Below, in pieces: positions 1 through 6,505 of a DNA stretch of 12,104 bases (the first letter of the stretch is position 1; every line of letters starts with the position of its first letter). Location of the stretch: assembly GCA_021545625.1 (NCBI GenBank), contig JAJRVH010000212.1, positions 1 through 12,104 of the forward strand, in the 5' to 3' direction. This DNA is from Zetaproteobacteria bacterium (GTDB lineage Bacteria; Pseudomonadota; Zetaproteobacteria; Mariprofundales; Mariprofundaceae). Both the position numbers and the translations under genes were made by a program. The notes below the pieces were generated by a model. It worked only from the letters and a program-made list of their open reading frames with translations, was not told the DNA's origin and did no database searches.

Positions 1-633
1 CATCGCCGAAAAGAAATGAAAGGACATTGTTCCGACCAGCAGGCCGAGCACAGTTCCGGGCACCCTGCGAATCCAGCGCGGCAGCCATATCATCGCGGCC
101 AGCGTCGTGCCGGCAGCCGCCATCGGAATCCATGCCCCCTGCCGCATCGTCAGGTCGGCCTCGGCGCCCAGGATAGCTCCGCTCTGGGACATGATCATCA
201 GAATAGCCGAACCGGTCATGAACCCGGACACCACCGGATAGGGAATGAACTTGATCAGATGGCCGAGTCTTAACCCGCCGATCAGCATCTGGAACAGACC
301 GGCCATGCCCACCGTCAGCAATGTTGCTGTCACCAGCGCATCTCCGACAAGCCCGGTGCCGGCAAGCGCCGCAATGGCGCCGGCCAGCAACACCAGCGTC
401 GGACCGGTGGGAGACGCAACCAGCCCCTCGGTTCCCCGAAACAGGCCGGAAACGATACACAGGCAGGCCGCCGCCACCAGGCCGGACATGGCTGCCGCCG
501 CCGGATCGTGGGTATAGGGGGACCACAGCGTAATGCCGAATGCCATGGCCTGGGGCAATATCAGCGCCGAGGCGGACAGGCCGCCCCAGAGATCACCGCC
601 GCGCAGCACCTTCAGCGGCATCTCCCCGTGCAT
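1..633 (-). CDS. SulP-family anion transporter, N-terminal part (cut by left window edge)
   Basis: Reading the minus strand from an ATG at 633 gives 211 codons without a stop up to base 1, so only the N-terminal part is present. SulP (SLC26-like) proteins are inner-membrane transporters of sulfate, bicarbonate or other anions. The start of the protein has the SulP first-helix pattern GLSASALILPQAMAFG, then SPTGPTLVLLAG, then the family signature LGHLIKFIPYPVVSGFMTG around residues 120-140, among several hydrophobic helices. Any C-terminal STAS domain lies outside the window. The start is not certain: the upstream sequence is G-rich but has no clear Shine-Dalgarno, and an in-frame ATG also occurs at 621. 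The CNB gene ends 42 bases upstream in the same frame. The substrate cannot be told from this part. Confidence 0.88.
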   Translation of the reverse strand, partial: MHGEMPLKVLRGGDLWGGLSASALILPQAMAFGITLWSPYTHDPAAAAMSGLVAAACLCIVSGLFRGTEGLVASPTGPTLVLLAGAIAALAGTGLVGDALVTATLLTVGMAGLFQMLIGGLRLGHLIKFIPYPVVSGFMTGSAILMIMSQSGAILGAEADLTMRQGAWIPMAAAGTTLAAMIWLPRWIRRVPGTVLGLLVGTMSFHFFSAM

Positions 634-675
634 AGCATGGCGCCCCGGCGGCTGCCGGCCGGGATGCGAAGCGGA

Positions 676-1155
676 TCATGCATCCGGCACATGCGCTTCG
701 CGACCGAAGCGGGCGGCAAACAGCTGTTCGTCGGCCACGCGCAGGCGGCGACTCATTTCACGGCCGATATTCATCTGGATCAGCGTGAACTGTTCGAGGT
801 CGTGCTCGTAGAGTTCCATCAACACCTTGCGGCTGAGTTCGATGATGCCGCAATCATCGACCGCCGTAACGGAGGCGCTGCGCGGATGCATGTCCAGCAG
901 CGCCATCTCGCCAAAGCAATCGCCCTGCTCCAGATACTTGATGCGATGCTCGTCTCCGTTCCAGTGCTTGCTGATCACCACGCGACCTCGCTCCAGCACG
1001 AACATCGACGTCGCGTCGTCGCCCTCCCGCAGAAAACACCTGCCCGCCTCGATATGCCGGATAATCACCCGGTCCAGAAGAAATTTCAGGATATCCTCGC
1101 GAATACCGCCGAAAATCGGCATCGATTGCAACAGGGCGATCAGCTTCGGATGCAT
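676..1155 (-). CDS. Stand-alone cyclic nucleotide-binding (CNB) domain protein
   Basis: This 159-residue protein is one CRP-type CNB fold with no DNA-binding helix-turn-helix after it. Residues 13-110 form the beta-roll. The phosphate-binding cassette at 79-96 reads GDCFGEMALLD followed by HPRSASV. Glu83 and Arg92 occupy the positions that contact the ribose and the cyclic phosphate in CAP and PKA-R domains, so the pocket looks able to bind ligand. The last 45 residues look helical and charged. The gene starts 19 bases after sucB and has a good ribosome-binding site. A SulP transporter gene follows in the same frame after the TGA. Known relatives act as cAMP or cGMP sensor modules. I infer a sensor that acts on a neighbour, perhaps the transporter. 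A CRP-like regulator is unlikely because no HTH is present. Confidence 0.9.
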   Translation of the reverse strand: MHPKLIALLQSMPIFGGIREDILKFLLDRVIIRHIEAGRCFLREGDDATSMFVLERGRVVISKHWNGDEHRIKYLEQGDCFGEMALLDMHPRSASVTAVDDCGIIELSRKVLMELYEHDLEQFTLIQMNIGREMSRRLRVADEQLFAARFGREAHVPDA

Positions 1156-1160
1156 GCTTT

Positions 1161-1166
1161 CTCCTT
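1161..1166 (-). promoter_or_regulatory. Ribosome-binding site of the CNB gene
   Basis: The minus strand reads AAGGAG, five bases before the ATG at 1155. It fixes that start and lies in the 19-base gap after sucB, which suggests independent translation initiation within a shared transcript. Confidence 0.75.
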
Positions 1167-1174
1167 CCCGGAAA

Positions 1175-2272
1175 TCAGAGATTCAGCATCAGACTGCCCG
1201 GATACTCCAGCGTCTCCCTGACCGCAACGAGGAAACGGACCGCATCCGCTCCGTCGATCAGCCGGTGATCGTAGGACAGGGCCAGATACATCATCGGCCG
1301 GATCACGATCGCATCGTTCTCGACCACAGCCCGCTTCTGGATCGCATGCATGCCGAGGATGCCGCTCTGCGGCGGATTCAGGATCGGGGTCGACAGCATC
1401 GATCCGAACACGCCACCATTGGTGATCGAGAACGTGCCACCCTTCAGGTCGTCGGGCAACAGTCCACCCTCACGGGCCCGGCTGGCCAGATCAGCAATGC
1501 CTTTCTCGATTTCCGCCAGGCTCATCGCATGGGCGTCACGCAGCACCGGCACGACCAGCCCCTTGTCGGTACTGACCGCGATGCCGATATCGGCATAGTT
1601 ATGGTAAACGATGTCATCGCCGTCGATATAGGCGTTCAGGGCCGGATATTCGGCCAGGGCCTGCGATACCGCGCGCACGAAGAAGGACATGAACCCCAGC
1701 TTGACGCCGTGGCGCTCGTGAAATGTCTTGCCGTAACGGCTGCGAAGATCGGTCACCGCCTGCAGATTCACCTCGTTGAAGGTCGTCAGCATCGCGGCCG
1801 TGTTCTGGGCATGTTTCAGGCGCTCGGCGATACGCTGACGCAGCCTGCTCATCGGCAGGCGTTCCTCCCGCCGCTCGCCCGCGGCAGAGGGTGCGACAGG
1901 CGCCGCCTTTGCCGGGACGGCAGTTTTCTCAGCCCCGCCCTTATCGGCCCCGGCAATCTCAGCCCCGGGCTTTTTCTTTTCCTGCTTTGCGGCCGGTTTC
2001 GGCTTTCCCGCCGCCGACTTCCTCTTCGAGGCCCCTGCCTCGACTACGGCAATCACCTCGCCCGGCTCGACCGTCTCGCCCGCCTGCTTGAATTTCTTTT
2101 TCAGCACGCCGTCGTCGAGGGCTGTGATCTCCATCGTGATCTTGTCGCTTTCGATTTCGGCCAGCACATCGTCCACAGCCACGGCATCGCCTTCGCCAAC
2201 CAGCCAGGAGACCAGCGTCGCCTCGGACTCGGACTCCCCGAGACTCGGAACCTTGATTTCAATCTCCGCCAT
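1175..2272 (-). CDS. sucB: Dihydrolipoyllysine-residue succinyltransferase, E2 of 2-oxoglutarate dehydrogenase
   Basis: E2 forms the core of the 2-oxoglutarate dehydrogenase complex and moves the succinyl group from E1 to CoA through a lipoyl-lysine arm. Residues 1-78 are a lipoyl domain, with the attachment lysine at about Lys44 in ESDKITMEI. Residues 79-138 are an Ala/Lys/Pro-rich linker. From about 140 to the end is the catalytic domain, which begins MSRLRQRIAERL, contains the E2o-typical NTAAMLTTFNEV and ends with DHRLIDG (His336, Asp340 catalytic). No peripheral subunit-binding (E3-binding) domain can be recognised between the two. At 365 residues it is shorter than E. coli SucB (about 405). 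The MLTTFNEV segment and pairing with sucA favour E2 of 2-oxoglutarate over pyruvate dehydrogenase. The start is 3 bases after the sucA stop, with AAGGA seven bases before the ATG. Confidence 0.96.
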   Translation of the reverse strand: MAEIEIKVPSLGESESEATLVSWLVGEGDAVAVDDVLAEIESDKITMEITALDDGVLKKKFKQAGETVEPGEVIAVVEAGASKRKSAAGKPKPAAKQEKKKPGAEIAGADKGGAEKTAVPAKAAPVAPSAAGERREERLPMSRLRQRIAERLKHAQNTAAMLTTFNEVNLQAVTDLRSRYGKTFHERHGVKLGFMSFFVRAVSQALAEYPALNAYIDGDDIVYHNYADIGIAVSTDKGLVVPVLRDAHAMSLAEIEKGIADLASRAREGGLLPDDLKGGTFSITNGGVFGSMLSTPILNPPQSGILGMHAIQKRAVVENDAIVIRPMMYLALSYDHRLIDGADAVRFLVAVRETLEYPGSLMLNL

Positions 2273-2275
2273 AGA

Positions 2276-5137
2276 CTATTCCTTGTCTTCCTGATGATTG
2301 CCATGATTGACCGCATCGAAACCGTTCCGGACCTTGCCCGGCGCGAAGGCCAGATCGACCAGACTTTCCTGCTCCTGCCTGTGCCGCTTCGCCGAACCCA
2401 CGGCCGGAGATGCGGCCGCCGGCCGGGCCAGCCGGTACAGCGACTGGCTGGCATGCAGACAGCGCTCCAGACAATGCTCGATCTGGAACCAGGCACCCTG
2501 ATTCAGCGGCTCTTCCTGCACCCAGACGATTTCGTCGGTAGCCGCGAAACCGGCCGTGACCTGCTTGAGTTCATCATACGGAAACGGATAAAGGCGCTCA
2601 ATCCGGGCAATCGCGACGTCCGTCACATCCCGTTCCCTGCGCCAGGCCAGCAGATCGTAATACACCTTGCCGGAACAAAGCAGCAGACGCCGCGTCCGCG
2701 ACGGCTGCACATTCGCGTCCACCTCTCCCAACACCGGCCTGAAGCCGCCGGATGTAAAATCATCGAGTGTTGAAAAGGACAGCTTCTGACGCAGCATGCT
2801 CTTCGGCCCCATCATGATCAGCGGCTTGCGCATACGGCCCATCAGCTGTCTGCGCAGCAGATGGAACAGCTGCGCGGGCGTGGTCGGATAAACCACCTGC
2901 ATATTATTCTCGGCGCACAGCTGCAGATAACGCTCGAGCCGGGCCGACGAATGCTCGGCACCCTGTCCCTCGTAGCCGTGCGGCAACCACAACACGAGTC
3001 CCGACATGCGGTTCCATTTCGATTCCCCGGCAGCGATAAACTGATCGATCACAACCTGTCCGACATTGGCAAAATCGCCGTACTGCGCTTCCCATATACA
3101 CAGAGCCCTGGGCTCGGCCACCGAATAGCCATATTCGTAGGCCATCACAGCCATCTCAGAGAGCATGCTGTCGACGACGATAAAATGCGACAGTTCGCCG
3201 TTTTCGACATTCCTGAGCGGAATCATCGACCGCCCCGTCTTCTGGTCGTAAACCACTGCATGCCGGTGGAAAAACGTGCCGCGCCCGGAGTCCTCACCAG
3301 ACAGGCGCACCCAGCCACCCTCATGCACCAGCGAGGCATAGGCCATCGCCTCGCCACAACCCCAGTCCACCGGCTGCTTGCCGTCCATCATCTGGATGCG
3401 GCTCTCGTAGATCTTCTCCACCTTCGGATGCAGTGAAAAGCCGGCCGGCAGACGATGCACGCGGCGGACCAGTTCCGCCAGCTTCTCGCCGGATACCGTC
3501 GTGTCCGGCTCCCCGGCCCCGTCGCGCACGAAACCGGCCCAGCGCCCCTGCAGGCTGTTGACCGGACTGGGCGCCGCCCGGTCCCTGGCCCGCCTGACCT
3601 TGTCCAGGCATTCCCGATAGGTGGTAATCATCGCCTCGCTGTCCGCCTCGCCAAGCACACCGTCGGCAATCAGGCGATCCCGGTACAGCTGCTCGATGGT
3701 CGGATGTCCGGCGATGCGGCGATACATCACCGGCTGCGTCACCTCCGGTGCGTCGGCCTCGTTGTGGCCGTGCCGCCGGTAGCAAACCAGATCAATCACG
3801 ATATCCTCGTGAAAGTGGTTGCGATATTCGACCGCGATTTCGGTCGCCAGGCAGCAGGCCTCGGGATCATCACCATTGACGTGCAGAATCGGCGCATTGA
3901 CGATCTTGGCGATATCCGTGCAATAGGTGGACGAGCGCGCATCGAACGGATTGACGGTAAAGCCGATCTGATTGTTGACGACGATATGGATCGTGCCGCC
4001 AACCTTGAAGCCGCGCAACTTGGACAACTCCAGCGATTCGGCCACCACTCCCTGGCCGGCGAAGGCCGCATCGCCATGCACCAGCACGCCCATCACCTCG
4101 CGCCGGGCCTTGTCCTTGCGGCGGCACTGACGGGCGCGCACGCTGCCCAGAACCACCGGCGTGATAATCTCCAGATGCGACGGATTAAAGCCCAGCGATA
4201 CATGCACGATACCGTCGGGAGTACGCACATCGGATGAAAAGCCGAGATGATATTTCACATCTCCCTGACCGTGCGCCACCTCCTCGAGCTGCGCTCCCTC
4301 GAACTCGGAAAAGATATCAGCCAGCGACTTGCCCATGATATTGGCCAGCACATTCAGACGCCCGCGATGCGCCATGCCGAGAATAATCTCCTTGGTGCCG
4401 CTGCCGCCGGCCTCCTGAATCAGCACGTCGAGCATCGGGATCAGGCTTTCACCACCCTCCAGCGAGAAGCGCTTCTGCCCGACGTAACGGGTATGCAGAA
4501 AACGCTCGAATTCCTCGGCGTGCATGATGCGGCCGAAGATATGCCGGCGGGTATCGGTATCGTAATCGGGCCTGGAGCGCACCTTCTCCAGCCGCTCCTG
4601 AAGCCAGTGCTTGCGGGCCGAGTCGGTGATATGCATAAATTCCGGCCCGATATGGCCGCAATAGGTCTGCTCCAGCAGCTCAACAATGCCGGACAAGGGC
4701 ATCTGCGCGGGGCCTGCCAGATCGCCGGTCGGGAAGACCTGGTCCAGATCCTGTTCGGAAAGCCCGTAATAGGCGAGATCCAGCTCGGGCGAGGCCTTGC
4801 GCGGATGCAGGCGCAACGGATCGAGATCGGCATGCAGGTGACCATGCACGCGGTAGGCATGAATCAGATACAGGGCCTTGGACGGATGCTCGATATCGGT
4901 AACTGCCGTGCGAACCGTCCCCGCGATGGCGGGTCGGGGGGGCGCCATGCGCGCCAGCATCCGGCGATGCGATGCCTGCGCGCCGTCGGCCATATCGGAA
5001 AAATATGTCCGCCAAGCCTCCGGAACGCTGTCCGGATCGGAACGGTACTGCTCGAACAGCTGCTCCAGATAATCGCTGCCGGCTCCGAAGAACTCCTCGG
5101 CCGGTGGCGCTGATTCGGTCCTCGCCCTGTCGCTCAC
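2276..5137 (-). CDS. sucA: 2-oxoglutarate dehydrogenase E1 component
   Basis: This is the thiamine-diphosphate enzyme that decarboxylates 2-oxoglutarate and succinylates the lipoyl group of E2 in the TCA cycle. From the start chosen here it has 953 residues, against 933 in E. coli SucA, and resembles it throughout. The N-terminal E2/E3-docking motif YLEQLFEQYRSDPDSVPEAW lies at about 23-42. The substrate and ThDP regions include GMAHRGRLNV (about 254), HGDAAFAGQGVV (about 354), NNQIGFTVNPFDARS (about 388) and CYRRHGHNEAD (about 452). LSGEDSGRGTFFHRHA and the C-terminal EEPLNQGAW follow. The start is a GTG at 5137, placed four bases after AAGGGGG. An in-frame GTG at 5158 would add 7 residues but has no good ribosome-binding site. 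The C-terminus runs about 20 residues beyond that of E. coli. sucB follows after 3 bases. Confidence 0.97.
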   Translation of the reverse strand: MSDRARTESAPPAEEFFGAGSDYLEQLFEQYRSDPDSVPEAWRTYFSDMADGAQASHRRMLARMAPPRPAIAGTVRTAVTDIEHPSKALYLIHAYRVHGHLHADLDPLRLHPRKASPELDLAYYGLSEQDLDQVFPTGDLAGPAQMPLSGIVELLEQTYCGHIGPEFMHITDSARKHWLQERLEKVRSRPDYDTDTRRHIFGRIMHAEEFERFLHTRYVGQKRFSLEGGESLIPMLDVLIQEAGGSGTKEIILGMAHRGRLNVLANIMGKSLADIFSEFEGAQLEEVAHGQGDVKYHLGFSSDVRTPDGIVHVSLGFNPSHLEIITPVVLGSVRARQCRRKDKARREVMGVLVHGDAAFAGQGVVAESLELSKLRGFKVGGTIHIVVNNQIGFTVNPFDARSSTYCTDIAKIVNAPILHVNGDDPEACCLATEIAVEYRNHFHEDIVIDLVCYRRHGHNEADAPEVTQPVMYRRIAGHPTIEQLYRDRLIADGVLGEADSEAMITTYRECLDKVRRARDRAAPSPVNSLQGRWAGFVRDGAGEPDTTVSGEKLAELVRRVHRLPAGFSLHPKVEKIYESRIQMMDGKQPVDWGCGEAMAYASLVHEGGWVRLSGEDSGRGTFFHRHAVVYDQKTGRSMIPLRNVENGELSHFIVVDSMLSEMAVMAYEYGYSVAEPRALCIWEAQYGDFANVGQVVIDQFIAAGESKWNRMSGLVLWLPHGYEGQGAEHSSARLERYLQLCAENNMQVVYPTTPAQLFHLLRRQLMGRMRKPLIMMGPKSMLRQKLSFSTLDDFTSGGFRPVLGEVDANVQPSRTRRLLLCSGKVYYDLLAWRRERDVTDVAIARIERLYPFPYDELKQVTAGFAATDEIVWVQEEPLNQGAWFQIEHCLERCLHASQSLYRLARPAAASPAVGSAKRHRQEQESLVDLAFAPGKVRNGFDAVNHGNHQEDKE

Positions 5138-5141
5138 AGTA

Positions 5142-5148
5142 CCCCCTT
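5142..5148 (-). promoter_or_regulatory. Ribosome-binding site that decides the sucA GTG start
   Basis: The minus strand reads AAGGGGG followed by TACT and then GTG at 5137. This lies inside the longer reading frame that begins at the GTG at 5158, and it is why the shorter protein is preferred. Confidence 0.65.
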
Positions 5149-5242
5149 GGGAATCCACAGCTGATTTATAGCCCCGTTGCCGCCTGCTGGCCAGCCCTCT
5201 CTTCGGTCGCGATGATCACGTTCCGCTTACGGCCCCGGCGAA

Positions 5243-6004
5243 TCAGTAACGGATCCGGTACCACAGGCTGCCGAGATATTCGTGCAACGCATCGCCCGAA
5301 TCGGCCAGCACATTCCAGCGCGGCAGCCAGCTGCGCAGATCGTACGGTTCGCGTTCGCTCATATAGGCGCAGGGCGCGGGAATCACCTGCATGCCATGCT
5401 GTTGAAAAACCCATACCGCACGCGGCATATGATAGGCCGAGGTCACCAGCACCACGCGCCTGATGCCGGCATGCGCGAACATGGCGCTGATATTGGCGGC
5501 ATTCTGCCAGGTATTGTCGGCGGCCGACTCGGCATGCACCATTGTTGCAGGCACGCCCAGCCTGATCAGCCAGCGGCGCATCACCACCCCCTCGGCCTCG
5601 GTCGTGTCCGACAGCACCGCGCCGCCGGTCGGATACACCGGCAGGCCCGTTTTCCTTGCAAGGTCAGCCGCATACATCGTGCGCATCAACGCATGCATGC
5701 CGAGACTATCCACGCCTCCGTATTCCGGCGCCTTTTCGTACAGACCGCCGCCGAGCAAAACAATGGCCATGGAACCTGCTGGAAGCCGGTTTGCATCGAG
5801 GGCCGGGTAGGCATGCTCCAGCGGCTCGACCAGCGCATCGCGCACCGGCTCGGTGGACAACAGCCAGAAAGCGACCAGCGACAGCGCGATCAGCGCCCGC
5901 CCCCACGGCCGGCGCCAGCACAACAACCCCAGCAAGCCCAGCAGTATCAGGCCGCCCGGCGGCAACAGCAATTGTGATATCGATTTACTGATCAACAGAC
6001 TCAA
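5243..6004 (-). CDS. YdcF/ElyC-like DUF218 membrane protein
   Basis: From a TTG at 6004 this encodes 253 residues, close to E. coli ElyC (about 259). Two hydrophobic segments at roughly 8-28 and 33-49 anchor it in the inner membrane. The rest is a DUF218 domain, expected in the periplasm. It begins MAIVLLGGGLYE and contains the family motifs ESAADNTWQNA and VLVTSAYHMPRAVWVF. ElyC and SanA are linked to envelope biogenesis and peptidoglycan or lipid-carrier homeostasis, but their biochemistry is not settled. The frame stays open to an ATG at 6133. The 43 extra residues are not family-like, and a strong GGAGGAG sits five bases before the TTG, so the TTG is the likelier start. The gene precedes sucA on the same strand by about 105 bases. 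Co-transcription is possible but not shown. Confidence 0.88.
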   Translation of the reverse strand: MSLLISKSISQLLLPPGGLILLGLLGLLCWRRPWGRALIALSLVAFWLLSTEPVRDALVEPLEHAYPALDANRLPAGSMAIVLLGGGLYEKAPEYGGVDSLGMHALMRTMYAADLARKTGLPVYPTGGAVLSDTTEAEGVVMRRWLIRLGVPATMVHAESAADNTWQNAANISAMFAHAGIRRVVLVTSAYHMPRAVWVFQQHGMQVIPAPCAYMSEREPYDLRSWLPRWNVLADSGDALHEYLGSLWYRIRY

Positions 6005-6009
6005 CGCAT

Positions 6010-6016
6010 CTCCTCC
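6010..6016 (-). promoter_or_regulatory. Ribosome-binding site that decides the TTG start of the DUF218 gene
   Basis: The minus strand reads GGAGGAG, then ATGCG, then TTG at 6004. The ATG inside the spacer is out of frame and meets a stop at its third codon, so the TTG is the only sensible start for this site. Confidence 0.75.
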
Positions 6017-6109
6017 ACATCTCCCCGTTCCGTTGTCATGCCCGCCACACCCTACGCCTACGATATCCCGCCACCAACAAAAGAGCCGCTTGCCAGAAGC
6101 AAGGCTGGC

Positions 6110-6136
6110 GACAATGGTTCGCACATCTGACAATGG
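6110..6136. repeat. Two direct copies of GACAATGG in the divergent promoter region
   Basis: GACAATGG occurs at 6110-6117 and again at 6129-6136, 19 bases apart (just under two helical turns), in the 147-base gap between the DUF218 gene and the ASCH gene. Just before the first copy, TTGCCAG and CTGGCGA (6090-6111) could pair across an 8-base spacer. Such spaced repeats can be operator half-sites for either gene, but no regulator is known here and chance remains possible. Confidence 0.35.
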
Positions 6137-6151
6137 AAACGGAGCATCGTT

Positions 6152-6505
6152 ATGGACAACAAACCCTCACCGGCATGGCCCGAAAAAACCTGCAGCATCG
6201 ACCGGCTGATCCGGCATCCACGTCTGGTGCAGGCCGCTATCGACGGAACAAAAACCGAGCAACGGCGTGATGGCGTCTATGCCTGGCCCGGCGAAAACTT
6301 CGAACTGGAAGGCGTCCGCTTCGTCTGCACGGATCTGGTGCGGCAGGCGCTCGGCGAGATGACCGATGCCGACGCCAGGGCCGAGGGCTATCCGGGGCTT
6401 GATGCCTACCGCGATCTGATTCTTCGCATGCACAGGGGCATGCAGTGGAACGACGATGCCCTGGTATGGGTGCATCGTTTCCGCCGCGCCGATCAACCGG
6501 ACTGA
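6152..6505 (+). CDS. Small ASCH-domain-like protein
   Basis: The protein has 117 residues and no signal peptide or membrane segment, so it is probably cytoplasmic. The pattern fits the ASCH fold, which is related to PUA domains and thought to bind RNA or nucleotides. An early LVQAAIDGTKTEQRR segment (about 25-39) matches the G-K-T-x-x-R start of ASCH domains. VYAWPGENFELEG follows, then a central MTDADARAEGYPGLDAYRD, and a final strand near LVWVHRFRRAD. GGAG stands eight bases before the ATG. The gene is divergent from the DUF218 gene, and its last 13 bases overlap the last 13 bases of cstA on the opposite strand. The actual ligand is unknown. The family call rests on pattern recognition. Confidence 0.75.
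   Translation: MDNKPSPAWPEKTCSIDRLIRHPRLVQAAIDGTKTEQRRDGVYAWPGENFELEGVRFVCTDLVRQALGEMTDADARAEGYPGLDAYRDLILRMHRGMQWNDDALVWVHRFRRADQPD

Noticed and set aside
827..2773. Long plus-strand open frame (648 codons) opposite sucB and the 3' part of sucA
   Set aside because: It is antisense to well-recognised sucB, CNB and sucA coding sequence. Its product is Arg/His/Pro-rich without any family-like segment, as expected of a GC-rich shadow frame.
5165..5170. TATAAA on the minus strand upstream of sucA as a -10 box
   Set aside because: No -35-like hexamer lies 16-18 bases upstream, and the place is only 28 bases before the start codon. The operon promoter could equally be upstream of the DUF218 gene.
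6005..6133. N-terminal extension of the DUF218 protein from an ATG at 6133
   Set aside because: The 43 extra residues are Gly/Cys-rich and unlike the family, they span the divergent promoter region, and a better ribosome-binding site serves the TTG at 6004.
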